Below are positions 18,639 through 27,311 of a stretch of DNA of 64,000 bases, one piece after another. Origin of the DNA: Vogesella aquatica. Lineage in GTDB: Bacteria > Pseudomonadota > Gammaproteobacteria > Burkholderiales > Chromobacteriaceae. The DNA is taken from contig NZ_JAQQLF010000004.1 of assembly GCF_028548455.1 (NCBI RefSeq), positions 62,001-126,000 of the forward strand. Direction: 5' to 3'. The translations under genes and the position numbers were made by a program. The notes beneath the pieces are model-generated. The model saw only the letters and a program-made list of their open reading frames with translations, made no database searches and was not told the DNA's origin. The stretch's first letter is position 1; every line of letters starts with the position of its first letter.

Positions 18639-19748
18639 ATGGCCGCTCTTTCCATCAACAATGTGTACAAGACTTACGCCAACGGCACCGACGTGCTCAA
18701 GGGCATCGATATCGCCATCGAAGATGGCCAGTTCCTGATTCTGGTGGGCCCATCCGGCTGCGGTAAATCCACGCTGCTGAACATGATTGCCGGCCTGGAC
18801 GACATCAGCAGTGGCGACATCGAAATCGGTGGCAAACGTGTGAATGACCTGTCGCCCAAAGACCGCGACATCGCCATGGTGTTCCAGAGCTACGCGCTGT
18901 ACCCGTCGATGACCGTGCGCCAGAACATCAGCTTTGGCCTGGAAATCCGCAAGGTAGCGCAGGCCGAGATCGACGCCACGGTAAACCGCGTGGCCGAGAT
19001 GCTGCAGATCACCCACCTGCTGGACCGCAAGCCGGGGCAGATGTCCGGCGGCCAGCGTCAGCGCGTGGCCATGGGCCGTGCGCTGGCCCGCAACCCGTCC
19101 ATCTTCCTGTTTGACGAGCCGCTGTCCAACCTGGACGCCAAGCTGCGCGTGGAGATGCGCACCGAAATCAAGCTGATGCACCAGCGCCTGAAGTCCACCA
19201 TCGTGTACGTGACCCACGACCAGATCGAGGCCATGACGCTGGGTGACAAGATCGCGGTGATGAAGGACGGCATCGTGCAGCAGTTCGGCAGCCCGCAAGA
19301 CATCTACGACAACCCGGCCAACCTGTTTGTGGCCAGCTTCATCGGCTCGCCGTCGATGAACTTCATCCCGGCTACCGTAGTGCAAACCGGCAGCGATATC
19401 GGCGTGAAGATCTGCGACGACAAAGGCTGTGTGGTGCTGCCGCTGCCGCACGACAAGGCCAAGCTGGCCAGTTTTGTTGGCCAGGAAGTGATCTTCGGCA
19501 TTCGCCCGGAACAGATCACCGATGCGCGTACCGCGTACCGCGAAGGTCTGCCGGTGATGAGCTGCCACATCGACGTGATCGAGCCTACCGGCCCGGACAC
19601 CCTGGTATTCGTATCGCTGAACAACACCAAGGTGTGCTGCCGTACCCACCCCACCGAAGCCAAACACCCGGGGCACAGTATGGAGCTGGTGTTCGACGTG
19701 TCCAAGGCGGTGCTGTTCGACCCGAAAACCGAAGCCCGGATCGTGTAA
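18639..19748 (+). CDS. gtsD: Sugar ABC transporter ATP-binding protein
   Basis: MalK/UgpC-type ATPase on the cytoplasmic face, 369 residues. Walker A is GPSGCGKST (near residue 37), the signature is MSGGQRQRVAMGRA, Walker B is IFLFDEPLSNLD, and the H-loop is THDQIEAM. A C-terminal TOBE-like regulatory part follows. It starts four bases after gtsC and completes the four-gene importer. A terminator follows after about 100 bases. In many species this ATPase is shared by several sugar importers, so its role may extend beyond glucose. Confidence 0.93.
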   Translation: MAALSINNVYKTYANGTDVLKGIDIAIEDGQFLILVGPSGCGKSTLLNMIAGLDDISSGDIEIGGKRVNDLSPKDRDIAMVFQSYALYPSMTVRQNISFGLEIRKVAQAEIDATVNRVAEMLQITHLLDRKPGQMSGGQRQRVAMGRALARNPSIFLFDEPLSNLDAKLRVEMRTEIKLMHQRLKSTIVYVTHDQIEAMTLGDKIAVMKDGIVQQFGSPQDIYDNPANLFVASFIGSPSMNFIPATVVQTGSDIGVKICDDKGCVVLPLPHDKAKLASFVGQEVIFGIRPEQITDARTAYREGLPVMSCHIDVIEPTGPDTLVFVSLNNTKVCCRTHPTEAKHPGHSMELVFDVSKAVLFDPKTEARIV

Positions 19749-20065
19749 CGGCGGCGCTGGCCCTGCACAGGTTGGCCGCAGCAGGCCATGGCACTGCGTA
19801 AACAAAATCCCATCTATCCCGCTGTCAGCGGGAGCGACTCTCCTTTGGCGGCCTGCGGGCCGCTTTTTCTTTGCCAGGCAGCGTAGTGTGGCGACTGGAA
19901 ATCGGTGAAACGTGGTGCTCGACAGCCGATTTCGAATTTCCTGCGGTTTAAAAGCGAGCAGCTGAATAATCTGCAAAAGTCGCGCCGTCACAAGACCGAC
20001 TTTGCAATAAGTCACCGTATAGCCGGTGCTAAGCTTTCTGCAGTAATTCAGCTGCGAGGCCCGCC
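19749..20065. other. Gene-free 317-bp region between gtsD and kynB
   Basis: Holds one decamer copy (19770-19779), a small CCCGCT/AGCGGG hairpin (19818-19832), the terminator at 19848-19868, and then about 200 bases of lower-GC sequence before kynB where I recognise no promoter or RNA motif with confidence. Confidence 0.6.
19848..19868 (+). terminator. Intrinsic terminator after gtsABCD
   Basis: GCGGCC (19848-19853) pairs with GGCCGC (19858-19863) around TGCG, flanked by complementary A/T-rich bases and followed by TTTTT at 19864-19868. Confidence 0.8.
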
Positions 20066-20704
20066 ATGCTTTACGACATCAGCCCCGCCCTGACTACCGG
20101 CATGCCGGTATGGCCGGGCGACACCCCATACCAGTCCAGCCCCAACTGGGTGCTCGAAGGTGGCTGCCCGGTCAATGTGGCTTGCCTGACGCTTTCGCCC
20201 CATAGCGGCGCCCACGCCGATGCACCGCTGCATTACCAGGCCGAAGGGGCCCCGATTGGCGCGGTAGCGCTCACCCCCTATCTCGGCCCCTGTCGCGTGG
20301 TGCACTGCCTGGCACCGGGGCGCTTGCTGACGCTGGCGCAACTGCAGGCGGCACTGGCACTAGCCGGTAGTGGCCCGCTGCCGCAACGCGTGCTGCTACG
20401 CATGTACTCCCGTTTTCCACACCACACCTGGGACCCACACTTTCCCGGTATCGATCCCGCCGTCATCGACTGGCTGGGCGAGCAGGGCATGCTGCTGATC
20501 GGCGTCGACACCGCCTCGCTAGACCCGGCCGACAGCAAGGATATGCATGCCCACCTAGCGGTGGCGCGCCAAGGCATGGCGATTCTGGAAAACCTGGTGC
20601 TGGACGATGTCCCTCCGGGTGATTACGAGCTGATCGCCTTGCCGCTGAAGCTGATGAGCACCGACGCCAGTCCGGTGCGCGCCGTCCTTCGCAGCCTGGC
20701 ATAG
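20066..20704 (+). CDS. kynB: Kynurenine formamidase (cyclase family)
   Basis: Metal-dependent hydrolase converting N-formylkynurenine to kynurenine in tryptophan breakdown. The 212-residue protein has the family metal motif HSGAHADAPLHY (HxGTHxDxPxH type), the opening DISPALTTGMPVWPGDTP and GVDTASLDPADSKDMHAH, all characteristic of bacterial KynB. kynA and kynU are not in this window. The next gene is an amino-acid permease, so a role in uptake and degradation of tryptophan or kynurenine is plausible but inferred. Confidence 0.88.
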   Translation: MLYDISPALTTGMPVWPGDTPYQSSPNWVLEGGCPVNVACLTLSPHSGAHADAPLHYQAEGAPIGAVALTPYLGPCRVVHCLAPGRLLTLAQLQAALALAGSGPLPQRVLLRMYSRFPHHTWDPHFPGIDPAVIDWLGEQGMLLIGVDTASLDPADSKDMHAHLAVARQGMAILENLVLDDVPPGDYELIALPLKLMSTDASPVRAVLRSLA

Positions 20705-20857
20705 CGGCCCACTCCATAGCGCACTCCCGGCGCAGCGTTCTGCACGCTGTGCTGGATTCGTGTGCCTGCGCTCAGGCGGCAGGCACTTCCACAGGCCTGA
20801 CAGCGGCTGCACAGACAGCACGGGGCTGGACACATCTGGAGTATTACGGAGCACAAC

Positions 20858-22246
20858 ATGAGTAAAAGTTTTCAGAAAATAAAAGACCGGGAGCAGGGGC
20901 TGCAGCGCCGTCTGAGCTCGGGGCAGATGAGCATGATCGCCATTGGCGGTGCCATCGGTACTGGCCTGTTTCTGGGTAGCAAGTTTGCTATCGGTTTTGC
21001 CGGCCCCAGCGTGCTGCTTAGCTACGCGATTGGCGGGCTGATTACCCTGTTGCTGATGGGTTGCCTGGCGGAGATGACGGTAGCGCACGCTACCTCGGGC
21101 TCGTTTGGTGCGTACGCTGAGCATTACATCAGCCCGCTCGCGGGCTTTCTGGTGCGTTATGCCTATTGGTCGGCCATTGTACTGGCGGTGGGTACCGAGG
21201 TAACCGCCATTGCCGACTATATGGCTTACTGGTTTCCGGCGGTGCCATCATGGTGGTGGATATCGCTGTTTTCCGGGCTGTTGATCCTGGTAAATGCCAG
21301 CAGCGTCAAGGCTTTTGGCGCGGTAGAGTACGGCTTTTCCAGTATCAAGATTGCCGCGATCCTGGGGTTTATCCTGCTGGGTAGCGTGGTGGTGTGGGGG
21401 GGCAACCGGCCCGAGTTCGGCGTGCATCTGTATACCGCCGGCAGTGGTTTCCTGCCGCATGGCTGGTGGGGGATGTGGGTGGCGGTGATCATTTCCATCT
21501 TCAGCTATTTAAGTGTGGAAATGATTGCGGTGGCTGCCGGCGAGGCTGAAGACCCCGAGCGGGCAGTCAAGCAGGCTTTCCGCGCCACCATTGTGCGTTT
21601 GCTGGTGTTTTATCTGCTATCGCTGGCGCTGATTCTGGCCATTGTGCCGTGGGAGCGGATAGGCGAGGGTAGCAGCCCCTTTGTAACCGTCATGCAGGTG
21701 CTGGGCATTCCCTACGCGGCCGACATTTTGAATTTTGTGGTTATCGTGGCGGCGCTATCTGCCATGAACAGCCAGCTTTACATTACCACGCGCATGATGT
21801 TTAGCCTGGCACGGGGTGGTGATGCACCGAAGATGCTAGGCCAGGTCAACAGCAAAGGCGTGCCGCTGAACGCACTGATGCTGTCGTCCATCGGTATTGC
21901 CGTGGCCACTTTGCTGTACGTGCTCTATCCGCAAGATGCCTTCATCCTGATGATTTCCCTGTCGATGTTTGGCGCCATGTTTACGTGGATGATGATCTTT
22001 CTTACCCACCTGTTCTTCCGCCGCAAATACGAGGCCGCGGGCAACCCGCCACTGGCCTTCCGCATGAAATTCTATCCGTTTGTCAGCCTGCTGGGTTTGG
22101 TACTGATGCTGGCCACCATGGTGACCACGCTGTTTACCGATGAATTCAACATGACGTTGAAATTCGGCCTGCCGTTTCTGCTGGTGCTGGTATTCCTGTA
22201 TAAATTCGTGCGCCCGCCGCATGCTACCTACGACGATGCGATGTAG
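20858..22246 (+). CDS. Amino-acid permease, APC superfamily (AAT type)
   Basis: Inner-membrane amino-acid/proton symporter, 462 residues with about 12 hydrophobic segments. MIAIGGAIGTGLFLGSKFAI is the classic N-terminal AAT signature, and the following VLLSYAIGGLITLLLMGCLAEM is helix 2. The start has ACGGAG upstream. It lies 153 bases after kynB in the same direction, with no terminator between, so co-transcription is possible. Substrate cannot be assigned; aromatic amino acids or kynurenine would suit the neighbour. A terminator follows at 22312. Confidence 0.85.
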   Translation: MSKSFQKIKDREQGLQRRLSSGQMSMIAIGGAIGTGLFLGSKFAIGFAGPSVLLSYAIGGLITLLLMGCLAEMTVAHATSGSFGAYAEHYISPLAGFLVRYAYWSAIVLAVGTEVTAIADYMAYWFPAVPSWWWISLFSGLLILVNASSVKAFGAVEYGFSSIKIAAILGFILLGSVVVWGGNRPEFGVHLYTAGSGFLPHGWWGMWVAVIISIFSYLSVEMIAVAAGEAEDPERAVKQAFRATIVRLLVFYLLSLALILAIVPWERIGEGSSPFVTVMQVLGIPYAADILNFVVIVAALSAMNSQLYITTRMMFSLARGGDAPKMLGQVNSKGVPLNALMLSSIGIAVATLLYVLYPQDAFILMISLSMFGAMFTWMMIFLTHLFFRRKYEAAGNPPLAFRMKFYPFVSLLGLVLMLATMVTTLFTDEFNMTLKFGLPFLLVLVFLYKFVRPPHATYDDAM

Positions 22247-22311
22247 CACGATACAAGTTTTTTGTGTCGAAAGTCTTGCCCTTTTGAAGCGGGGGGCGGG
22301 CCATTGACCAC

Positions 22312-22341
22312 CCCCCGATTACTCGGGGGTTTATTTTTTTT
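22312..22341 (+). terminator. Intrinsic terminator after the permease gene
   Basis: CCCCCGA (22312-22318) pairs with TCGGGGG (22323-22329) around TTAC, followed by a T-rich tail from 22330. Confidence 0.85.
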
Positions 22342-22646
22342 CAGGCCGCAAATCTGCTCGGCTGCTGCCAAGCGGCCCTGATGATGACACTGTTGGCCGC
22401 TCGGTACGGCAAACCGGGCCGGGTCGGGAAGGCCTTGGCCGATGGCAGGGGAAAGCAATAGTCCGCTTGCGCGGTGACTGTCCGCGATGCCTGTTGCGCC
22501 ATGATGGCCACGGCCCGGGCAGCTTTCTTTGGCCACTGGCGTAACTGGCTGGACAGCTACCATGCCAGCCGCTTACGATGGCTTATCCCCTGTGTCGGGG
22601 GAGCGTCGCTCGGACGGTTCCGGGCGCTTACGTTGAAAGGTTTCCC
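22342..22646. other. Gene-free region upstream of alaC
   Basis: About 300 bases of GC-rich sequence between the terminator and the alaC start. Short open frames here show no family similarity. I see no recognisable riboswitch or strong promoter. A one-mismatch decamer (TGTTGGCCGC) lies near 22390. Confidence 0.5.
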
Positions 22647-23855
22647 ATGTCGTCTACCGGCAAGCGCCGCTTTGCGCGCATCGATCGTCTCCCTCCTTAC
22701 GTTTTCAACATCACCGCCGAACGCAAAATGGCCGCCCGCCGCCGTGGCGACGATATCGTCGACATGAGCATGGGCAACCCGGACGGGGCCACGCCGCCGC
22801 ATATCGTGGCCAAGCTCACCGAAGCCGCGCAACGGCCCGATACCCACGGTTATTCGGCGTCCAAGGGCATTCCGCGCCTGCGCCGCGCCATTGCGCGCTG
22901 GTACCAGCAGCGCTACGCGGTGGATATCGACCCGGATAGCGAGGCCATCGTCACCATCGGCTCCAAAGAAGGCCTGGCGCACCTGATGCTGGCCACGCTG
23001 GATCGTGGCGACACCGTGCTGGTGCCGGACCCGAGCTACCCCATCCACATTTACGGCGCGGTGATCGCCGGTGCCGACATCCGCAGCGTGCCGATGGCGC
23101 CGGACGTGGACTTCTTTGCCGAGCTGGAAAAAACCATTCGCGGCAGCTACCCCAAGCCCAAGATGATCGTCATCGGCTTTCCGTCCAACCCCACCGCGCA
23201 GTGCGTGGAGCTGGACTTCTTCGAGCGCGTGATCGCGCTGGCCAAGAAGCACGACATCTTCGTGGTTCACGACCTGGCGTACGCCGACATCGTGTTCGAC
23301 GGCTGGAAAGCGCCGTCCATCATGCAGGTGCCGGGCGCCAAGGACATTGCGGTGGAGTTTTTCACCCTGTCCAAGAGCTACAACATGGCCGGCTGGCGTA
23401 TCGGCTTCATGGTGGGCAACCCCGACCTGGTGGCCGCGCTGGCACGCATCAAGAGCTACCACGACTACGGCACCTTCACCCCGCTGCAGATTGCCGCCAT
23501 CGCCGCGCTGGAAGGCGACCAGCAATGCGTGCGCGACATTGCCGCCACCTACCAGAAGCGCCGCGACGTGCTGTACAAGGGGCTGATGGAGGCGGGCTGG
23601 CAGGTGGACCTGCCCAAGGCATCGATGTATATCTGGGCGCGCATCCCCGCGCACTACCGCGCGCTGGGCTCGCTGGCGTTTGCCAACCTGCTGCTGGACA
23701 AGGCCAAGGTGTCGGTGTCGCCGGGCGTGGGCTTTGGCGACTACGGCGACGAGTACGTGCGCTTTGCACTGATCGAGAACGAAAGCCGCATCCGCCAGGC
23801 TATCCGCGGCATCAAGACCATGTTCCGTGCCGACGGGCTGCTGCCGCCGGCTTGA
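22647..23855 (+). CDS. alaC: Alanine transaminase (glutamate-pyruvate aminotransferase)
   Basis: PLP-dependent class I/II aminotransferase, cytoplasmic, 402 residues. [32 protein letters not shown] and [10 protein letters not shown] are typical AlaC segments. [17 protein letters not shown] carries the PLP-binding Lys (SKS) and phosphate-binding Arg. The ATG at 22647 has AAAGG upstream; the frame is open to 22578 but that stretch is not conserved. In Neisseriales the alaC-type gene often precedes threonine genes; here a terminator and a repeat region follow instead. Confidence 0.92.
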   Translation: MSSTGKRRFARIDRLPPYVFNITAERKMAARRRGDDIVDMSMGNPDGATPPHIVAKLTEAAQRPDTHGYSASKGIPRLRRAIARWYQQRYAVDIDPDSEAIVTIGSKEGLAHLMLATLDRGDTVLVPDPSYPIHIYGAVIAGADIRSVPMAPDVDFFAELEKTIRGSYPKPKMIVIGFPSNPTAQCVELDFFERVIALAKKHDIFVVHDLAYADIVFDGWKAPSIMQVPGAKDIAVEFFTLSKSYNMAGWRIGFMVGNPDLVAALARIKSYHDYGTFTPLQIAAIAALEGDQQCVRDIAATYQKRRDVLYKGLMEAGWQVDLPKASMYIWARIPAHYRALGSLAFANLLLDKAKVSVSPGVGFGDYGDEYVRFALIENESRIRQAIRGIKTMFRADGLLPPA

Positions 23856-23914
23856 CCGAGTGCGTGCCCGGCCGCGTCCGGGTGAGAGCAGCAGGCAAAA
23901 CGTCACCTATAGGT

Positions 23915-23946
23915 AAATGCCAGTCAGTTTGTGCTGACTGGCATTT
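23915..23946 (+). terminator. Intrinsic terminator after alaC
   Basis: A perfect 13-bp stem, AAATGCCAGTCAG (23915-23927) with 23934-23946, loop TTTGTG. The T tail is short (CTTACTGTT), so efficiency may be moderate. Confidence 0.75.
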
Positions 23947-24070
23947 CTTACTGTTCGATTATTGTGGTGGTGAATGCTGTTGTGTCCGCTACGCGGACGA
24001 TGTTTCGATGCCGGTTCCGCCCGTGACCGAGCGAGGCAAGCGCAGCGTCGCGAGGGAATAGGACGAGAAA

Positions 24071-24094
24071 GGGGGCGGATTGCCGCCCCCTTTT
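24071..24094. terminator. Bidirectional terminator-like hairpin
   Basis: GGGGGCGG (24071-24078) pairs with CCGCCCCC (24083-24090) around ATTG, followed by TTTT on the plus strand. It could stop transcripts from either side of the gene-free region. Confidence 0.65.
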
Positions 24095-24096
24095 CT

Positions 24097-24316
24097 ATCG
24101 CTGAGCGAATCAAAGATTCGCACGCAGACCCCGCAACCCGGGGCTGCTCGAAACCCCGTTCAAAATGGCACACCCCAGGCGCCGCCGAACTCGCATCGCT
24201 GAGCAAATCAAAGATTTGCACGCAGATCGCTAACGGCTCGGGGCTCAAACAAATCGGCGTCTTGCGCGTGCGAATCTTCGATTCGCTCAGCACAACCCTG
24301 GGGCGCACCATTTTGA
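24097..24316. repeat. Complex inverted-repeat element (possible MITE or remnant)
   Basis: A 26-bp word with core GCGAATCAAAGATTCGC, itself a hairpin, occurs at 24099-24124 and, with two changes, at 24197-24222, and inverted at 24266-24291. A second word, TCAAAATGGCACACCCCAGG (24160-24179), recurs inverted at 24297-24316 with 17 of 20 identical. The order word 2 - word 1 against inverted word 1 - word 2 makes a nested inverted repeat of about 160 bp. No transposase is present. Composition differs from neighbouring genes. Confidence 0.75.
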
Positions 24317-24424
24317 CCGGCTCGCGCCAACGGGATGGGGCGCTTCACTCATGCCCTCCTATCTGATAGCCATCTACATTCGCCTCACCGCACGGTATTA
24401 GCCCTTCTGGGCGGCGTTGTCACG

Positions 24425-24444
24425 TGCGGCCAACGTTGGCCGCA
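24425..24444. repeat. 20-bp perfect palindrome of two decamer-like words
   Basis: TGCGGCCAACGTTGGCCGCA lies directly downstream (leftward) of the GFA stop and consists of two head-to-head 9-base cores of the dispersed repeat (GTTGGCCGC). No T run follows, though a distant hairpin at 24071 could terminate. Confidence 0.85.
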
Positions 24445-24447
24445 GGG

Positions 24448-24849
24448 CTAGCCCTGGCGGTCGGCCGGGTGGTTGACGCCGTCGTTTACCGGGATATTGC
24501 CCAGCAGATAGGGGTTGACGCCGTCCAGGCAGCCGACGTTGTAGCCGTATTCGTCCGGGTGCGAGCGGCGCTGGTGGTGGGTGTAGATGCCGCATACCGA
24601 GCAGAAGTAGTGTTTGGCGGTGTGGGTGTTGAACTGGTACAGCTGCAGCAGCTCGGCACCTTGCTCGATGCGGATACCGTCCAGCTTCACCGACGCCACG
24701 ATGGCGCCTTTGCGGCGGCAGATCGAGCAATCGCAGCGGCGCGGGCGGTCTATGCCGTTGGGTAGCGTTAGCGCCAGCACCACGCCGCCGCAGTGGCAGC
24801 GTGCGGTATGCACCGGCTGGATCAGGGTGTCGCCTACTTGCTTGATCAT
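24448..24849 (-). CDS. GFA/CENP-V family protein (glutathione-dependent formaldehyde-activating type)
   Basis: Small zinc protein of 133 residues. Cys motifs are ARCHCGG (about 20), CDCSICRRKG (about 45) and FCSVCGIYTHH (about 90), the complete zinc-ligand pattern of the family. VGCLDGVNPY is also typical of it. True formaldehyde activation has been shown for few members, so function is uncertain. The ATG at 24847-24849 is chosen because family similarity begins there; the frame continues 83 codons into the ogt region without similarity. It lies downstream of ogt in the same direction, with decamer copies in the gap. Confidence 0.85.
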   Translation of the reverse strand: MIKQVGDTLIQPVHTARCHCGGVVLALTLPNGIDRPRRCDCSICRRKGAIVASVKLDGIRIEQGAELLQLYQFNTHTAKHYFCSVCGIYTHHQRRSHPDEYGYNVGCLDGVNPYLLGNIPVNDGVNHPADRQG

Positions 24850-24934
24850 GGGGTGTGCTCCGGCAGCGAAAGCACCAGTATCGGCTGCGGCCAACGCTTT
24901 GTCATGCGCCCGGCGGCCAAGGTTGGCCGCCAGC

Positions 24935-25477
24935 TCAGAACAGCTGCGGCTGGGTGTCGCCAAAGCGGCTGCGTTGCTCGTGCGCCAGCAGCCAGGCCTT
25001 GCGCTGCAGGCCGCCGCCGTAGCCGGTAAGGCTGCCGTCTTTGCCGATGACGCGGTGGCAGGGCACGATAATGGCGACGCGGTTGGCACCGTTGGCACCG
25101 GCCACGGCGCGGATGGCGGCCGGTTTGCCCAGGTGGTCGGCCTGCTGCTGGTAGCTGGTGGTATCGCCGTAGGGAATGTTTTGCAGCGCTTGCCACACCT
25201 GCTGCTGGAAGGCCGTGCCGGGCAGGTGTAGCGCTACGTCGAAGCGCTGGCGGCTGCCGGCAAAATACTCGCCGATTTCGCGCTCGGCCTGGCGCGTGTG
25301 CTCGTTCTCGCCGGCCAGAATGCGGCAGCCCAGCAGCCGTTGCAGGTCGGCAAACTCGCGTTCGTTACGCTGGCTGACGGCAAACTCCAGCAGGCAGACG
25401 CCCTGTTCGCTGGCGCAGACGAACATCGGCCCCAGCGGGCTGTGAAACCGGTGTAACAGCAGGGCAGGTGGGGTCAT
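24935..25477 (-). CDS. ogt: Methylated-DNA--protein-cysteine methyltransferase
   Basis: Suicidal repair of O6-alkylguanine by transfer to a Cys. The 180-residue protein has the active-site IVPCHRVIGKDGSLTGYGGGL, the DNA-binding FQQQVWQALQNIPYGDTTSYQQQA and the Asn of AGANGANRV. The N-terminal RNase-H-like domain is present, so it is full length, without an Ada regulatory part. A second member of the superfamily, lacking the Cys, is encoded at 34087-34407. The following GFA gene may be co-transcribed. Confidence 0.95.
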   Translation of the reverse strand: MTPPALLLHRFHSPLGPMFVCASEQGVCLLEFAVSQRNEREFADLQRLLGCRILAGENEHTRQAEREIGEYFAGSRQRFDVALHLPGTAFQQQVWQALQNIPYGDTTSYQQQADHLGKPAAIRAVAGANGANRVAIIVPCHRVIGKDGSLTGYGGGLQRKAWLLAHEQRSRFGDTQPQLF

Positions 25478-25497
25478 GGTGTGGCAGTCTGAGTCGG

Positions 25498-25530
25498 GCA
25501 GGCGGCCAGTGTAACGCAGTGGCCGCCTGC
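25498..25530 (-). terminator. Hairpin between the racemase gene and ogt
   Basis: An 11-bp perfect stem (25498-25508 with 25520-25530) begins 26 bases beyond the racemase stop. No T run follows on that strand, so termination is uncertain; it may be a processing element. Confidence 0.45.
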
Positions 25531-25555
25531 TGTAGCCTGCCGTTTTGGCGGGCGT

Positions 25556-26782
25556 TTACTTCAGCCGGCGCGGGTTGCTGTTGCCCCATACCGTGTACAG
25601 GTCGGCCAGCAGTGCGCCGTTGATGTCTTCCATTTCGGTTTGGGTAATGTCAGCGTTGCCCTGCTTGCCGAACAGCACCACTTCGTCACCCGGTTTCACG
25701 CCGGGGATGTCGGTGACGTCCACCATGGTGGTGTTCATCGACACCTTGCCCACCACCGGCGCGCGCTGGCCGTTGACCAACACATAACCCTTGTTGGTGA
25801 ATACGCGGCGGTAGCCGTCGGAATAGCCCAGTGGCAGGTTGGCCAGCAGGCTGTCACGCTTGAGGGTGTAGGTGCGGTCGTAGCCCACGGTATTGCCGGC
25901 CGGGTAGGCGTTGACGGCGGCAACACGAGTCTTGAATGCCATCACGCGGCGGTATTCGGTGTAGCTGGGGATGGTGTCACCGTAGATCAGGCCGCCGGGG
26001 CGCACCATGTCGAGGTGGCTTTCCGGTACTTCCAGCGTGGCGAACGAGTTGGCCGCGTGCAGCGTCAGCTTGCTGCGGTCCAGGCCGGCGGTATCGATCA
26101 GCCACTGGCTTTGTTCCTTGAATGCGGCCAAGCCTTTGCGTACGTCGTCGGCGTCCTCCACGGCAAAGTGGGTCATGATGCCTACCAGTTTCAGGCCGGG
26201 CTGTTTCACCAGCGCCAGCGCGTCCTGACGGCCCTGTTCTGTGCCCATTTCCAGCCCGTTGCGGCTCATGCCCGACGAGTTCAGGCCCAGGTGGATGCGC
26301 AGGGTGCGGCCTTGTTGTTGCGCCAGTTGGCCGGCGGCGCGGGCGTGCGCCAGGTTGCCTACCAGCTCTTCCATGTTGTAACGCAGTGCGCCACGGATTT
26401 CGGCCAGCGTGGCGGTGCGCACGCGCATCAGGCGGCCTTTGAAGCCTTTTTCGCGTACCACGCGGGCTTCTTCGTTGCTGGCAACGCCGATACAGGGTAC
26501 GCCGGTGGCGATGATGGACGGTACCAGCAGCGCGATGCCGTGGCCGTAGGCATCGGCTTTCATCACGGCGCAGATTTGCGACTTGCCCGCCAGGCGGGTT
26601 TGCAGCTGGCGGATATTGTGTTCGAAGGCGGCCTTGTCGATTTCCACCCAGGCGTTGCTGGCGGGGGCCGCGGCTTCACTGCGTGCCGGGGCCGCGGCGT
26701 CCAGTAGCGGGGCGGACAGGGCGGGCTGGCTGCCCAGCAGGGTGGCCAGGCTCAGGGCGAGCAGAGTACGGTGAAACGGCAT
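25556..26782 (-). CDS. bsr: Periplasmic broad-specificity amino-acid racemase
   Basis: PLP racemase of the alanine-racemase fold, 408 residues. It differs from cytoplasmic Alr by an N-terminal signal peptide (MPFHRTLLALSLATLLGSQPALSA) and an Ala-rich linker. ICAVMKADAYGHGIALLVP holds the PLP Lys; HLGLNSSGMSRNG and VGKVSMNTTMVDVTDIPG are conserved segments. Signal peptide, length and these motifs match Bsr/BsrV-type enzymes that make non-canonical D-amino acids for release and cell-wall remodelling. It reads away from the small unknown gene at 27040. A D-serine dehydratase is encoded 11 kb away. Substrate range is inferred from the subfamily. Confidence 0.9.
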   Translation of the reverse strand: MPFHRTLLALSLATLLGSQPALSAPLLDAAAPARSEAAAPASNAWVEIDKAAFEHNIRQLQTRLAGKSQICAVMKADAYGHGIALLVPSIIATGVPCIGVASNEEARVVREKGFKGRLMRVRTATLAEIRGALRYNMEELVGNLAHARAAGQLAQQQGRTLRIHLGLNSSGMSRNGLEMGTEQGRQDALALVKQPGLKLVGIMTHFAVEDADDVRKGLAAFKEQSQWLIDTAGLDRSKLTLHAANSFATLEVPESHLDMVRPGGLIYGDTIPSYTEYRRVMAFKTRVAAVNAYPAGNTVGYDRTYTLKRDSLLANLPLGYSDGYRRVFTNKGYVLVNGQRAPVVGKVSMNTTMVDVTDIPGVKPGDEVVLFGKQGNADITQTEMEDINGALLADLYTVWGNSNPRRLK

Positions 26783-27039
26783 GTTTTCTCCTTTGTGGCG
26801 TCGCCGGCGCTTGTTTTGTGTGCGGCTGTCACAGCACTGTCATATTGGCGAGTTGCCATGCTATGCCATTTATGTTTGATGTGTGCATTATTGATGCGAC
26901 ATGGATTTATAGAAAATGACAGGTTTTGTGTCTGTACGTATACCGTTCCGATACAAACTGACAGCATTTGGCGGCACTGCCTGCGCTAGCCTTGTGCTGC
27001 CGGTACACGGTGTGCCGGTATGGCCAGGAGGTGCACGCT

Positions 27040-27279
27040 ATGAGTATTTCAGGCATTTCTGCAGCCGGCTCTACCATCTACGGCGGTGTCAGTGCCGTGG
27101 GCAGCGGGGCGGGCAAAATTGCGTCGGGGGTGAGTGATATCGCCAGCGGCGTGGTCTCGGTAGCCACTGGCGTTGCCAGCGGTGTGGAAGAAGCTGGCGA
27201 TGCGGTAATGGAAGGTATTTCTCTCGGTGGTGAGGCCATTGCCAAAGCAATAGGCGGCACTATCGACACACTGGTGTAA
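27040..27279 (+). CDS. Small Gly/Ala/Ser/Val-rich protein of unknown function
   Basis: A 79-residue frame beginning MSISGISAAGSTIYGG with a perfect AGGAGG eight bases before the ATG, which strongly suggests translation. The sequence is a run of short imprecise repeats (SGVSDIASGVV, ATGVASGVEEAG) that alternate small and hydrophobic residues, and could form amphipathic helices. There is no signal peptide and no Cys. I do not recognise a family. A hairpin immediately follows the stop. The in-frame ATG at 26968 is less likely because no ribosome site precedes it. Confidence 0.7.
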   Translation: MSISGISAAGSTIYGGVSAVGSGAGKIASGVSDIASGVVSVATGVASGVEEAGDAVMEGISLGGEAIAKAIGGTIDTLV

Positions 27280-27283
27280 GGCG

Positions 27284-27311
27284 CGGGCCGGGCCCGAGCC
27301 TGCCCGGCCCG
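27284..27311 (+). terminator. GC-rich hairpin after the small unknown gene
   Basis: A 10-bp perfect stem (27284-27293 with 27302-27311, loop of eight) starts five bases after the stop. There is no T run, so it is terminator-like only. Confidence 0.5.

Larger units (their letters stand above)
23856..24447. other. Gene-free 590-bp region between alaC and the GFA gene
   Basis: Contains the alaC terminator, a second terminator-like hairpin, the complex inverted repeat at 24097-24316 and a decamer palindrome at 24425-24444. Open frames crossing it (for example 23974-24366 plus and 23907-24311 minus) encode low-complexity, non-family sequence and are probably not genes. Confidence 0.65.

Noticed and set aside
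19871-20065. A promoter for kynB
   Set aside because: TTGCAA and TATAGC-like words are present but the spacing is wrong, so I do not call it.
20908-20917. GCCGTCTGAG, nine of ten bases of the Neisseria uptake sequence GCCGTCTGAA
   Set aside because: A single imperfect hit inside the permease gene; the classic Neisseria word is not enriched here.
23974-24366. Open frames across the repeat region after alaC (also 23907-24311 on the minus strand)
   Set aside because: They read through the inverted repeat and a terminator-like hairpin, and have no ribosome site or family similarity.
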